Source of the DNA: Thiosocius sp963808165
Lineage (GTDB): Bacteria > Pseudomonadota > Gammaproteobacteria > Chromatiales > Chromatiaceae
Length of the DNA: 64,000 nucleotides
Direction of reading: 5' to 3'
Assembly (NCBI GenBank): GCA_963808165.1
Contig: CAWEET010000005.1
Coordinates: 1 to 64,000 of the forward strand
In this document: piece after piece, positions 37,685-46,708 of the stretch
Position numbering within the stretch: the first letter of the stretch is position 1
Layout of the letters: each line of letters begins with the position of its first letter
Notes under the pieces: model-generated
Seen by the model: only the letters and a program-made list of their open reading frames with translations
Databases searched by the model: none
What the model was told of the DNA's origin: nothing
Translations under genes and position numbers: made by a program

Positions 37685-39874
37685 TCAGGCCCGGCGCAGA
37701 TCAGCGCCGCTGAGCGGGAAGCGCCGGATGCGTTTACCGGTCGCGGCAAAGATTGCGTTCAGCACCGCTGGTGCGGCGACCGCGATCGTCGGTTCGCCGA
37801 TGCCACCCCAGAAGCCACCCGAAGGCATGATGATCACCTCGACCTTCGGCATCTCCGAAATCAGCATCGACGGGTAGTTATCGAAGTTATCCTGTTCGAC
37901 GCCGCCGTTGCCGATCGTGCACTCGCCATACAGCAGGGCGGAGAGTCCGAACACGAAGGAGCCCTCGATCTGTGCCTCGATCTGCTGCGGGTTGACCGCA
38001 TGACCTGGATCGGTCGCCGCCACGATACGATGGATCTTCAGGTGCCCCGTATCATCGACCGAGACCTCGGCGCAGGCGGCGACATGGCTGGCAAAGGCCT
38101 TGCACACTGCGAGGCCGCGATGGACGCCAGGCGCTGCGGGCTTGCCCCAACCCACGCTGTCGGCGACGGCCTCGAGCACCGCGAGGCTCTTCGGATGATC
38201 GGCCATCAGGCCGCGCCGGAACTCGAGCGGGTCTCTGCCGGCGGCATGCGCCAGTTCGTCGAGGAAAGACTCCATGTAGATCGCGTTCTGGTTGACGTTG
38301 ACGCCGCGCCAGAAGCCCGGCGGCACCGGCGGATTGCGCATCGCATGTTCGATCAGCAGGTTGGGTACGCCGTAGCTGATCGCGTGTTCACCCTCGGGCA
38401 GCAGGCCCTGAAAAGTGAACATGTCCACGCCGTCCTTCATCCAGGCGGGATTGACGGCGGCGAGGATTGACTGGCCCGAGATGCGGATATGCAGCCCGGT
38501 CAGCTGACCCTGGTCGTCGAGGCCACCGACCAGCCTTGCCTTTGTAATGGGGTGATAGTGGCCATGCTGCATGTCCTCTTCGCGGGTCCACAACAGCTTG
38601 ACCGGTGTGCCGGGCATCTGCCTCGCGATCCTGACGGCCTGTTCAACGAAATCATGAAACGCGCCCCGCCGGCCAAAGCCGCCGCCGAGGTGGATCTTGT
38701 GGACCTCGCACTGATTCGCCGGCAGGTCCGCAGCCTCCGCTGCCGCCTGCAGCGCCGCCTCGCCATTCTGCGTCGGACACCAGACCTCGCAGCGTTCCTC
38801 GGTCCAGCGCGCCGTCGCATTCATCGGCTCCATGGTCGCGTGATTCTGGAACGGGTAGCGGTATGTCGCCTCGACGACCGTGTCCGCACTCGCGATGGCC
38901 TGTTTGGCATCACCCACCCGGTTGCCGACGAAGGCCTCTGCGGCGCTCAATCCCTCGTCGAGCATCGCCTCGATCGACGCGCTGTCGACCTGTTCATTCT
39001 GCCCCTTGTCCCAGGTGATCGGTAGGGCGTCCAGCGCGCTCTTCGCCTGCCACCAGGTCTCTGCGACCACGGCGACTGCATCGTCGCCGACGCGCACGAC
39101 CTTGCGCACGCCGGGGATGTCGCGGACCCGGGTGTCGTCGAAGGACGCCAGTCTGCCACCGAATGTCGGGCATGCCTTGATCGCCGCATTGAGCATGCCC
39201 GGCAGGTGCAGATCTGCGCCAAACACCTGCTTGCCGGTCAGCTTGTCGGCGGTGTCCAGGCGCTTGACCGGCTGGCCGATCAGTTTCCAGTCCGCCGGGT
39301 CTTTGAGGGTGACCTGTTCGGGCGGAAACAGCTCGGCCGCGGCAGCGGCCACCTGGCCGTAGCTCAGGCTGCGACCGCTCGGCGCATGCGTGATCATGCT
39401 GGCCGCGACGGTGCATTCCTGTTTCGGCACGTCCCAGGCATCGGCCGCTGCCTCGATGAGCATCTCACGGGCCAACGCGCCGCCCTTGCGCACATACAGG
39501 TGGCTACCGCGGATGCCCTGGCTGCCACCGGTGGAGAAGCTGCCCCAGACACGGTTGCGCGCAAGACTCTGGCCGGGCGTCGGGTATTCGGTCGTTACCT
39601 TGGACCAGTCGCACTCGAGTTCCTCGGCGACCAGCTGCGCCAGCCCGGTCAGCGTTCCCTGGCCCATCTCCGAGCGCGCGATCCGGATGATCACGGTGTC
39701 GTCCGGCTCGATCACGACCCAGGCATTGACCTCCGTGGCCTGTTCGGTACCACCAGTCTCAGCATGCGCCGGACCGGCGAACGGCAGGTACATGCCGAGG
39801 GAGAAGCCGGCACCAACGGTGGTGGTGCCAATCAGGAACTCGCGCCGCGAGACATTCACTTGCATCTTTTTCAT
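37685..39874 (-). CDS. Molybdopterin-binding aldehyde/isoquinoline 1-oxidoreductase large subunit (IorB-like)
   Basis: Large subunit of a xanthine-oxidase-family hydroxylase or dehydrogenase, 729 residues from the ATG at 39874. A Tat signal is present (VSRREFLIGTTTVGAGFSLG), so the enzyme is exported folded. Domain blocks include IARSEMGQGTLTGLAQLVAE, the repeated GGGFGRRGAFHDFVEQAVRI cofactor loop, PFQNHATMEPMNATA, and GFWGGIGEPTIAVAAPAVLN with the likely catalytic Glu near the C-terminus. The ATG shares one base with the iorA stop (TGATG), so the small subunit is coupled upstream. Substrate (aldehyde, N-heterocycle or other) cannot be read. Confidence 0.9.
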   Translation of the reverse strand: MKKMQVNVSRREFLIGTTTVGAGFSLGMYLPFAGPAHAETGGTEQATEVNAWVVIEPDDTVIIRIARSEMGQGTLTGLAQLVAEELECDWSKVTTEYPTPGQSLARNRVWGSFSTGGSQGIRGSHLYVRKGGALAREMLIEAAADAWDVPKQECTVAASMITHAPSGRSLSYGQVAAAAAELFPPEQVTLKDPADWKLIGQPVKRLDTADKLTGKQVFGADLHLPGMLNAAIKACPTFGGRLASFDDTRVRDIPGVRKVVRVGDDAVAVVAETWWQAKSALDALPITWDKGQNEQVDSASIEAMLDEGLSAAEAFVGNRVGDAKQAIASADTVVEATYRYPFQNHATMEPMNATARWTEERCEVWCPTQNGEAALQAAAEAADLPANQCEVHKIHLGGGFGRRGAFHDFVEQAVRIARQMPGTPVKLLWTREEDMQHGHYHPITKARLVGGLDDQGQLTGLHIRISGQSILAAVNPAWMKDGVDMFTFQGLLPEGEHAISYGVPNLLIEHAMRNPPVPPGFWRGVNVNQNAIYMESFLDELAHAAGRDPLEFRRGLMADHPKSLAVLEAVADSVGWGKPAAPGVHRGLAVCKAFASHVAACAEVSVDDTGHLKIHRIVAATDPGHAVNPQQIEAQIEGSFVFGLSALLYGECTIGNGGVEQDNFDNYPSMLISEMPKVEVIIMPSGGFWGGIGEPTIAVAAPAVLNAIFAATGKRIRRFPLSGADLRRA

Positions 39875-40341
39875 CACGCCTTCTCCTTCTTGCCGATCCT
39901 TGCGGCCAGATGGATGCCATGGCGTACACGATTGAAGGTTCCGCAGCGGCAAATATTGGTGATATCGGCGTCGATTTCGGCATCGCTCGGAGCCGGATTG
40001 CGGGCCAGTAGTGCCGCGGCGGTCATGATCATCCCCGGTTGGCAATACCCGCACTGTGGTACGTCGAGTTCCAGCCAGGCCTGCTGCAACGGATGGCTGC
40101 CGTCTTTCGACAGGCCCTCGATGGTCGTGATGCGCTGCGAATCACTGACTGCCGACACGGGCAGCACACAAGAGCGTACGGCCTCGCCATCGATGTGCAC
40201 CGTACAGGCACCGCACAGGCCGATTCCGCAGCTGTACTTGGTGCCTGTCAGTCGCAGCTGCTCGCGCAGAACCCACAACAGCGGGGTAGAACCGTCAACA
40301 TCGATGTCGACAGTCTCACCGTTGACGGTAAGTCTTGCCAT
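39874..40341 (-). CDS. Aldehyde/isoquinoline oxidoreductase 2Fe-2S subunit (IorA-like)
   Basis: 155-residue small subunit with two [2Fe-2S] clusters. The plant-type cluster uses GTKYSCGIGLCGACTVHIDG plus AVRSCVLP; the second, four-helix cluster uses VPQCGYCQPGMIMTA and DITNICRCGTFNRVRHGI. The ATG at 40341 begins MARLTVNGETVDIDVDG, with TTGGAG nine bases upstream. It passes electrons from the molybdenum centre of IorB, encoded immediately downstream, to an acceptor such as a cytochrome c. It lacks its own signal and would be exported with IorB by hitch-hiking. Confidence 0.93.
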   Translation of the reverse strand: MARLTVNGETVDIDVDGSTPLLWVLREQLRLTGTKYSCGIGLCGACTVHIDGEAVRSCVLPVSAVSDSQRITTIEGLSKDGSHPLQQAWLELDVPQCGYCQPGMIMTAAALLARNPAPSDAEIDADITNICRCGTFNRVRHGIHLAARIGKKEKA

Positions 40342-40538
40342 GTTCGCAACTCCAAGGTCGTTGAGGAAAGCATGCAGCCACTTGGCCATGCCACGTCTTC
40401 TGTACCCCGGACCGGCGCCGCCACACTGACCAGAAGAAGGGACGGAGGACGCTTCTCGAATGATCCTGGCGGTATTCTCTGGCGGATGCAAGGGGGGTTC
40501 AACAGGGGCTGGACGATCACCATTATGCTGCCGAGCTC

Positions 40539-40600
40539 GAGCCGAGCCGAGCCGAGCCGAGCCGAGCCGAGCCGGCAAGTGCGGCAAGTGCGGCAAGTGC
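40539..40600. repeat. Short tandem repeats: GAGCC x7 then GGCAAGTGC x3
   Basis: Seven perfect copies of the pentamer GAGCC (40539-40573) are followed at once by three perfect copies of the nonamer GGCAAGTGC (40574-40600). The block lies between iorA and the nitrilase remnant and is outside any gene I accept. Such tracts change length by slippage. Confidence 0.85.
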
Positions 40601-40666
40601 GGCCGCGGTGGGAAGTCGCACACCCTGGCCGGATCACCGTCGCGTGCGGCAGCGCTGCACGGGATG

Positions 40667-40890
40667 GTGATTTGGGGTGCACCACCTTGCTCAACACCTA
40701 CGCGGTGATTGGCCGCGATGGCGAAATGCTCGATCGTCATACAAAGCTGATTCCGACCCACCCCGAACTTATGGTCTGTGGGGGATGGCGACGGAGCCAG
40801 TCTGAACGACGTTGATACCCCGGCGTGGTCGGCGGATCTTTTTGGGCCCATCTATGTTCGCTGCAGCACAAAGGTCTTCTTGAAGATGCG
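40667..40890 (+). pseudogene. Fragment of a nitrilase-family gene
   Basis: The frame reads LLNTYAVIGRDGEMLDRHTK then LIPTHPELMVCG, matching the nitrilase region NTxxxxGPDGxxxxxHRKLxPT that carries the catalytic Lys. It then shifts frame: the next part continues as GDGASLNDVDTPAW in another phase, corresponding to the usual GDGSxLxVxDTPxGR. The region with the catalytic Glu is missing upstream and the one with the Cys downstream. Confidence 0.6.
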
Positions 40891-40956
40891 CTGAATCGGC
40901 CACTCGGGAGGTTGCCGATTACTCACGCCAGCGAACCGCGAGCACAGTCTTCGGTG

Positions 40957-42264
40957 CTATAGGAGATCTGCGAACAGCGAGGCGATCCCGAGGAAACTGA
41001 AGAAGCCGGCGACGTCCGTGATTGTGGTCAGGACGATGGACGAAGACTGAGCGGGGTCCTGTCGAGCTGCAGTCAGCAGCAACGGGATCGCGGCACCTGA
41101 TACGCCTGCGATCACCATGGACAGAATCATCGATACGCCAATGACGCCTGCCAACCCTGTCGATGCACTCCACACCCAAACGCCGAGTGCGGTGGTGGCT
41201 GCCACCGCGAGTCCATTCCAGAAAGCCGTCGACGCTTCCTTGAAAACCACCCTCGGCCACTGTCGTATGCGAATCTCCCGTAAAGCCAAGCCCCGCATGG
41301 TTACGGCCAGTGCCTGTGCACCCGTGTTGCCGGACTGACCGGCGACGACCGGCAGCAGCACGGCGAGCGCGGTGTATTTCGCAATAGTACTTTCGAACAG
41401 TCCGACAACGGACGCGGCGAGGAACGCCGTAACAAGATTGATCTGTAACCAGGGTAGACGCTTGCGGACAGCGAATGAAACCTTCGACAAGGCGCGTTCG
41501 TCTTTGCTTACCCCGACCATGGTTTGCATTGCGACCGTGGCCTCATCTTCCGCGGCGGCCATCAGGTTTCGGTAGCGGACCACGCCGATCAACCGTCCTT
41601 CTGCGTCAACGACCGGCAGGTCGGTCAGCTTGTACTGCTCGATGATATCCACCACCTCCTCACGCGGAGCAACGGCGTTAACTGCTGCTCGGACAGGGCG
41701 CTGTATTTCTTCAAGGTGCGTCGTTGCGTGTGCCGTCGCGACGTCCTGGATGTCGACCTGCCCTTCGAGCCGGTTATCCTCGCCGACTACATACAGTCGC
41801 CGTACCGCCCGTCGACGTAATGAACGGATGCGTGCCAGCGCCTCTCGCACCGTAGTTTCGCCGCGCATCAGCATTACACGCGGGTCCATCAGTGCGCCGG
41901 CGCTGTCTGCCGGGTAGGTGAGAATTGTACGCAGCTCCTGGGCTTCGGACTCGGGCAACATGGCAAGAAATTCGTCGCGGGATTTTTCGTCGCGCATCGC
42001 GAGCATCGCGGCCGAACGCGTCGGATCGATACTCCGCAACACCTGCGTCGCCTTGGTTTTGTCCATGGCCTCGAGCGCACGGATACCGATATCCGGTGAA
42101 AGGCGCTCCCACACCACCGCCGTTGCGGGCGCTGGGTACCGGCTCAGGATTGCTGCCACTTCCGTCGGTGGCTGCCGCTCCAGCAGGCGTACAGCGTCAT
42201 CTGGATGGTCTTGCACCAGGTCGCGTTGCAGCACATGAATCGCATTGCTCAGGCTACGTTTCAT
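40957..42264 (-). CDS. mgtE: Magnesium transporter MgtE
   Basis: Mg2+ channel of 435 residues with the three MgtE parts: an N-terminal helical superhelix (about 1-120, DHPDDAVRLLERQPPTEVAA), two CBS domains (about 125-245, VRRLYVVGEDNRLEGQVDIQ and KLTDLPVVDAEGRLIGVVRY) and a five-helix pore domain (about 280-435) with FLAASVVGLFESTIAKYTAL and VVAGQSGNTGAQALAVTMRG. The second helix motif PVVAGQSGNTGxQ is a family hallmark. Mg2+ in the cell closes the pore via the CBS domains. The stop of the upstream MgtE-like gene touches the ATG, so they are co-translated. Confidence 0.95.
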   Translation of the reverse strand: MKRSLSNAIHVLQRDLVQDHPDDAVRLLERQPPTEVAAILSRYPAPATAVVWERLSPDIGIRALEAMDKTKATQVLRSIDPTRSAAMLAMRDEKSRDEFLAMLPESEAQELRTILTYPADSAGALMDPRVMLMRGETTVREALARIRSLRRRAVRRLYVVGEDNRLEGQVDIQDVATAHATTHLEEIQRPVRAAVNAVAPREEVVDIIEQYKLTDLPVVDAEGRLIGVVRYRNLMAAAEDEATVAMQTMVGVSKDERALSKVSFAVRKRLPWLQINLVTAFLAASVVGLFESTIAKYTALAVLLPVVAGQSGNTGAQALAVTMRGLALREIRIRQWPRVVFKEASTAFWNGLAVAATTALGVWVWSASTGLAGVIGVSMILSMVIAGVSGAAIPLLLTAARQDPAQSSSIVLTTITDVAGFFSFLGIASLFADLL

Positions 42265-43098
42265 TCAGTTGTCCTTGGCGCTGTGTTCTTCCGTTCGCCC
42301 AGGGCTGACGAACAGGGCGCCAATGGCCAACCAGAAGATGTCGGCGAGCGCAGAGCGTGTGGTAATCAGCTCGTTTCGCTCTACGATCTCGTTTAACAGC
42401 TGGGCTTCTTCCCCCATCACGCGTGAACGACGCAAAACACCCTGGAAGATGCCGTTGCGGTTGACTACCGGCAAGCTGTCGTGCTCCATCCACGCAGGAT
42501 GGTTGGTTACGGTCTGCAAGGCTGCACGTGCATTGAGGACGTGAGCGACCGGCTGCATCATGTGTCGCACGATGCGGCGGTCAGAGTTCTTGAGCAACTC
42601 GCAGAGATCGATGATGCCAACGAGCCGCCGGTTTGCGTCGACCACCGCTATCGTCTGGCCTGTGCGCTGCCCGTTGCTACGAAATAGGCGCAGGGCATCC
42701 CCTACGCGATGACTCGGCGACAGTGTCAGCACATCATCTTCCACGAAGGCACCGATAACCCATTCGGAGAAGCGCAGACGCAGTCTTATCCGCGCAGCCT
42801 TGGGTCTGGGCAACTGACGCAGGATCCCGTGGGCCTCCTTCTCGTCGAACATGCGTAGGGCTGCGACAGCTGTCGGAAGTGCCGTGCGGGTGAGGATCTC
42901 GCCTGCCACGCCGGTCGGCAGCGCCGCCAGGCAGCGAGCAGCCGAGGCCGGTACCATGTGTGCCAGCACTTGCGCGGCCAGCGGTCGTGGCATGGCATCG
43001 AATGCTTCCGCAGCATCCTGTCGGTCTATCCGTGCCAGCGTCCGGGCTGCAGACTCCGGGTGTAGCGCGAGGTATCCCTTGGTCACCGCATCAAGCAT
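42265..43098 (-). CDS. MgtE N-domain plus CBS protein, channel part missing
   Basis: 277 residues. The first half is an MgtE-N-like helical repeat (ALHPESAARTLARIDRQDAA; ALPTAVAALRMFDEKEAHGI), followed by two CBS domains (GQTIAVVDANRRLVGIIDL; HDSLPVVNRNGIFQGVLRR) and a single hydrophobic stretch near the C-terminus (ALADIFWLAIGALFVSPG). It thus has the sensing half of MgtE without the pore. Directly followed by full-length mgtE with no gap and preceded, with an 8-base overlap, by an MscS-type channel. A regulatory partner of MgtE or of the channel is likely (inference). Confidence 0.85.
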   Translation of the reverse strand: MLDAVTKGYLALHPESAARTLARIDRQDAAEAFDAMPRPLAAQVLAHMVPASAARCLAALPTGVAGEILTRTALPTAVAALRMFDEKEAHGILRQLPRPKAARIRLRLRFSEWVIGAFVEDDVLTLSPSHRVGDALRLFRSNGQRTGQTIAVVDANRRLVGIIDLCELLKNSDRRIVRHMMQPVAHVLNARAALQTVTNHPAWMEHDSLPVVNRNGIFQGVLRRSRVMGEEAQLLNEIVERNELITTRSALADIFWLAIGALFVSPGRTEEHSAKDN

Positions 43099-44005
43099 GC
43101 TCGTCCTCCTCGTCCTCGAGGATCACAGCAACCTTTTCGAAAAACTGACGTGCCGGCACCCATGCCTCTCCCTCTTCGGTCCCCACCAGCACAGCCACCT
43201 GGGTGAGTTCGAGGATCTCGCCCTGAACGCCTTCGATACGCACTCGTTGACCCGGCTGGAACGCCTTGCGCACATAGTGCGAGGCAAGCACATTGCGCAC
43301 CGCATCGGTGGCGCCGATACCGAATGCCAGCGCGCCGCTGGCGAAAAGTGCTGCAGCGGCCAGGGTGATAATGCTGGCGAACAGCGTTACGTCTAGGCCC
43401 AGCTGCGACAGGCTCAGCAGCAGAGTAAAGGCCATGATCAGACCCGCCGAGAGGTGGCCAAGCGTCAAGCCATGCTGGAAGCCATTCGATTCGGCGACGG
43501 CCAGGATCAGATTGCGCATGCCGCCGGCGACCAAATATCCGATGAAGAGGATGAAAAGGCTAATAAGCAAACTGGGAAGGTATCCCAGCAGGCTCAGGAC
43601 CCAGGTGGCGAATGTGTTGAGACCGATCTGTTCGGCTGCCGCGCTGACGGCATAGGCGAAAATCATCCAGAAGGCCACGGTCGCAACAAGGGTGGACACT
43701 GACCAGCGCGGTTGTGACACCTCCTGGCCCGTCCAACGGTGCAAAGCTGCGAGGATGGCGTCCAGCCCTTTGCCAAAGCGCATGACCAGCCAGCGCACCA
43801 TGAATGCGACAAGCCAGCCGAGCAGCAGCAATGCGAGCCCTCCAAGGAGATTCGGCAGAAATGTCTTGAGTGCGAGTGTCAGTTCGTTGATCGCCTGGTC
43901 GAGCCAGAGTGCCGGCTGGTCGATCAGGTTGATGCCGACTTCCTGCAATGCCGATGGCGGCGGTGCTGGTGGGGCAGTGGACGGGGCAATGGTGGGCGCG
44001 GTCAT
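43091..44005 (-). CDS. Mechanosensitive channel-like protein (TM-helix/MscS type)
   Basis: 304 residues. Proline-rich N-terminus, then about five membrane helices (FLPNLLGGLALLLLGWLVAF; LISLFILFIGYLVAGGMRNL; GLDVTLFASIITLAAAALFA), ending with the MscS-like pore-lining and beta segment GIGATDAVRNVLASHYVRKA and FQPGQRVRIEGVQGEILELT. It belongs with the small-channel family carrying conserved TM-helix repeats rather than classic MscS. It is the first gene of the operon with the two MgtE-type proteins, overlapping the next by eight bases, which suggests a joint role in ion homeostasis or osmotic adaptation. Confidence 0.85.
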   Translation of the reverse strand: MTAPTIAPSTAPPAPPPSALQEVGINLIDQPALWLDQAINELTLALKTFLPNLLGGLALLLLGWLVAFMVRWLVMRFGKGLDAILAALHRWTGQEVSQPRWSVSTLVATVAFWMIFAYAVSAAAEQIGLNTFATWVLSLLGYLPSLLISLFILFIGYLVAGGMRNLILAVAESNGFQHGLTLGHLSAGLIMAFTLLLSLSQLGLDVTLFASIITLAAAALFASGALAFGIGATDAVRNVLASHYVRKAFQPGQRVRIEGVQGEILELTQVAVLVGTEEGEAWVPARQFFEKVAVILEDEEDEHA

Positions 44006-44299
44006 GCGGTGTCCTTTACGGAGCCCTGTTTGCCAGAATATACCCGATTTCAGCAGGGCAGGCGCAAATGCAGCGGTGGCGTCGGATTGACGGGCACTGC
44101 CGAAGATGTCGCCGATGGCGTTGCATGCTGCCGCCCATCGGGCAGTGAGCTGCCGTGTCTGTAAGCATTCCCCGGTCTGCTGGATTGGTCGCTTTCGGTG
44201 GAATCATCGACAGTCAGTGTTGTCACCGCGTTGACTCCGCAGAAAATGCCGAAAAATCACTCCCGGCCGAACCTCTTCCTATGACGGTGGCTTAAGGGG

Positions 44300-44460
44300 A
44301 ATGGCACTTACTTAGGAGCGCAAGCTACAAGTTGGCCTCGTGATTCCGATCATTTCTTGCGCAAAACGCCGTGAATACGTCCCTGTAGGCTCGACGGCGG
44401 CATCCATGCCGCCGACGTTTTCTCCAGAAACGACCGGAATCAGCTTAAGTAAGTGCCATT
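44300..44460. repeat. MITE-like element family A, copy 1
   Basis: 161 bases bounded by terminal inverted repeats AATGGCACTTACTTA (44300-44314) and TAAGTAAGTGCCATT (44446-44460). The body is nearly identical to copies at 46167-46327 and (inverted) 50774-50923. On the minus strand all copies keep a short open frame including GTYSRRFAQEMIGITRPTC. No transposase is encoded. Confidence 0.9.
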
Positions 44461-44465
44461 GAGCT

Positions 44466-44557
44466 TGAGGGGACCTCGAAAAATGCCGTCCATGGCATTT
44501 GTCTCCACGGCACATTCCTGTGCCGTGCGGCCACCTCGATTTTTCATAATGGCGCCC
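44466..44557. repeat. Family C repeat, internally shortened copy
   Basis: Starts with the family end GAGGGGACCTCGAAAAATG, continues with a GCCGTCCATGGC palindrome, and ends GTGCGGCCACCTCGATTTTT. Compare the fuller copy at 63801-63955, to which it is inverted. It lies six bases from MITE A copy 1. Confidence 0.6.
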
Positions 44558-45136
44558 ATAATGCTGTACTGACTTGGGCCGCGATCCATTGCCCAGGGAG
44601 CAGGCAGTGATATCCGATCGCTTGGTAACTTTTCAGTTGGTCTGGGTCCATCCAGCATGCATCGCAGCTGCAGGGCGTTGACGTTCGCCCGTCGTGGGTC
44701 GAGATGGTTTCGTGCTGTTGGACGATGATCGCCCGTACTCGCCGGGTTTCCGCCGCCGGCGCTGCTTTGACGACAGCCTTTATAGACAATCGAATGCCAG
44801 AAAAACGTGGCTTTAGCCGACCGATCGTCACGTCCGCCATGGCCGGCATCCAGCGGAAAAGCCGGGTCGAGGGATCGGATCGTGGCCTTCGCCGCAATGA
44901 CGCGGCTTGATGGCTTTTGGGGGTGACCGACCAACGAGCGGCGGCGATTGGGGCGGCCGCCCAGGGCCGGGAGGCAAGTTCCGTCCCTGTGTGGAAAGCC
45001 AGCCATCGGCCCCCAGAAAGGCTTCGAAGTTTCAATCCGCTTTTCAACAAGATATAAGCGGATGGCCAGCTTGTATTCGCAGAACTAACGAATTTATACT
45101 CCCATGAAATCAACTAATGACACGCGGAGCTGGGAA
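44558..45136. other. Long intergenic region upstream of mdh
   Basis: No gene recognised. Minus-strand frames of up to about 190 codons exist but have no ribosome site, no familiar motif and a composition typical of shadow frames. The region from about 45000 (CTTTTCAACAAGATATAAG) is AT-richer and probably carries the mdh promoter. Confidence 0.4.
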
Positions 45137-46114
45137 ATGAAATCACCGATAAAAGTCACGATCACGGGGGCCGCCGGACACATTGGGTATGCACTGGCAT
45201 TCCGCGTTGCCTCCGGTGAGATGTTTGGGCCGGATCAGCCGGTGATTCTGCGTCTGTTGGAGATTCCGCAGTCACTCGGACCCCTCAATGGCGTCGGCAT
45301 GGAATTGGAGGACTGCGCACTCCCCCTGTTGCATGACATTGTCCTGACCGACGACCCCCGCATCGGTTTTCGTGAGACCGACTATGCCATCCTTATCGGC
45401 GCCAAGCCTCGCAGCAAGGGGATGGAGCGCAAGGATCTGATCACCGAGAATGCGAAAATCTTCTCGGCCCAAGGCAAGGCAATCAACGACCAAGCCTCAG
45501 GCGACGCGCGCGTACTCGTGGTGGGCAACCCGGCCAACACCAATGCCTTGATTGCGGCCGCCAATGCGCCGGACCTGAATGGCAAACAGTTCACTGCCAT
45601 GACCCGCCTGGACCACAACCGTGCTCTGGGGCAACTTGCCAACAAGACGAACAGCCTGGTGGCGGATATCACCCGGATGACCATTTGGGGCAACCATTCC
45701 ATGACCCAGTATCCGGATGTGAGCAATTGTCGCGTGAAGGGTGCTCCCGCACTGGAACTGGTGACCCGGGATTGGGCCATCGACCACTTCATTCCACGGA
45801 TTCAACGTCGTGGCGCAGAGATCATCGAAGCGCGAGGCCTCTCGTCGGCTGCCTCAGCGGCAGATGCGGTGGTCGACCATGTGCGTGACTGGGCGCTCGG
45901 AACCGCCAAAGACGACTGGGTCAGTATGAGCGTGATGTCAGACGGCAGTTACGGTGTATCCGAAGGTATCGTCTTCTCGTTCCCTGTCACCTGCAAAGCC
46001 GGCGAGTATGAAATCGTGCCGGGGCTTGAATTGGATGAGCTGAGCAAGAGCCGGCTCAAAGTCTCAGAGAAAGAGTTGTTGGATGAGAGGGCGATCATCC
46101 AGGAGTTGCTGTAA
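45137..46114 (+). CDS. mdh: Malate dehydrogenase (NAD, tetrameric-type fold of the cytosolic group)
   Basis: Oxidises malate to oxaloacetate in the TCA cycle, 325 residues. The NAD loop is TITGAAGHIGYALAFRVASG; ILIGAKPRSKGMERKDLITE and VLVVGNPANTNALIA follow; catalytic residues are in RLDHNRALGQLA (Asp/Arg) and WGNHSMTQYPDV (His). The GNHS form and the long N-terminal segment are those of the cytosolic-like MDH group. GGAG eight bases before the ATG at 45137 fixes the start; an ATG 33 bases earlier lacks one. Flanked on both sides by family A MITEs. Confidence 0.96.
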   Translation: MKSPIKVTITGAAGHIGYALAFRVASGEMFGPDQPVILRLLEIPQSLGPLNGVGMELEDCALPLLHDIVLTDDPRIGFRETDYAILIGAKPRSKGMERKDLITENAKIFSAQGKAINDQASGDARVLVVGNPANTNALIAAANAPDLNGKQFTAMTRLDHNRALGQLANKTNSLVADITRMTIWGNHSMTQYPDVSNCRVKGAPALELVTRDWAIDHFIPRIQRRGAEIIEARGLSSAASAADAVVDHVRDWALGTAKDDWVSMSVMSDGSYGVSEGIVFSFPVTCKAGEYEIVPGLELDELSKSRLKVSEKELLDERAIIQELL

Positions 46115-46166
46115 CCCGGCGGAAGTTGTCGGTGCGCCCATCGGGCGTGCCGCATTCCTTAAGCGG

Positions 46167-46327
46167 AATGGCACTGACTTAGTAGCGCAAGCTACAAGTT
46201 GGCCTGGTGATTCCGATCATTTCTTGCGCAAAACGCCATGAATACGTCCCTGTAGGCTCGACGACGGCATCCATGCCGCCGACGTTTTCTCCAGAAACGA
46301 CCGGAATCAGCTTAAGTGAATGCCATT
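46167..46327. repeat. MITE-like element family A, copy 2
   Basis: 161 bases, same orientation and length as copy 1, bounded by AATGGCACTGACTTA (46167-46181) and TAAGTGAATGCCATT (46313-46327). Flanks on both sides contain CCTTAAGCG, which may be a target-site feature. It sits 52 bases after the mdh stop. Confidence 0.9.
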
Positions 46328-46462
46328 GCCCTTAAGCGCGCGTGCCATTGTGGTCTGTCCCCGGTTTTGAGCGGTTTTGCGGAGGCCCTTGGTTTACCCA
46401 CGATGTATGGTCGATAATTGCCGCTTACTCATCAACGACCCCACTCCAGAGGAAAGAGCACC

Positions 46463-46708
46463 ATGTTCGGCGAGCGACACGACTTACACCACGAGTTTCC
46501 GGAGCACGCGGAGCTGATCCACCGGCTGCTGGGCAGCGACCAGGAGTTTGCTGCCCTGTACAAGGAGTATGACGACCTGGACGCCGAGATCCTCGATCTC
46601 GAGCAGAGGGGCGAGCCGGTCACCGACGAGGTGGCAGAGGCGATGAAATACAAAAGGTTACAGCTCAAGGACCGGCTCTACGCCATGCTCCAGGCGCACA
46701 GCCAGTAG
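46463..46708 (+). CDS. YdcH-type small protein (DUF465)
   Basis: 81-residue helical protein with the DUF465 outline: HHEFPEHAELIHRLLGSDQE, a coiled-coil middle (YKEYDDLDAEILDLEQRGEP) and a final helix MKYKRLQLKDRLYAMLQAH. GAGGAAAGAGC lies before the ATG. The role of the family is unknown; members are abundant cytosolic proteins. Acidic, no membrane segment. Confidence 0.85.
   Translation: MFGERHDLHHEFPEHAELIHRLLGSDQEFAALYKEYDDLDAEILDLEQRGEPVTDEVAEAMKYKRLQLKDRLYAMLQAHSQ

Noticed and set aside
40520..40610. CRISPR-like array
   Set aside because: The repeats are 5 and 9 bases with no spacers; they are simple tandem repeats. No cas gene is near.
44544..45113. 189-codon minus-strand frame upstream of mdh
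   Set aside because: No ribosome site, overlaps repeats, sequence does not look like a folded protein.
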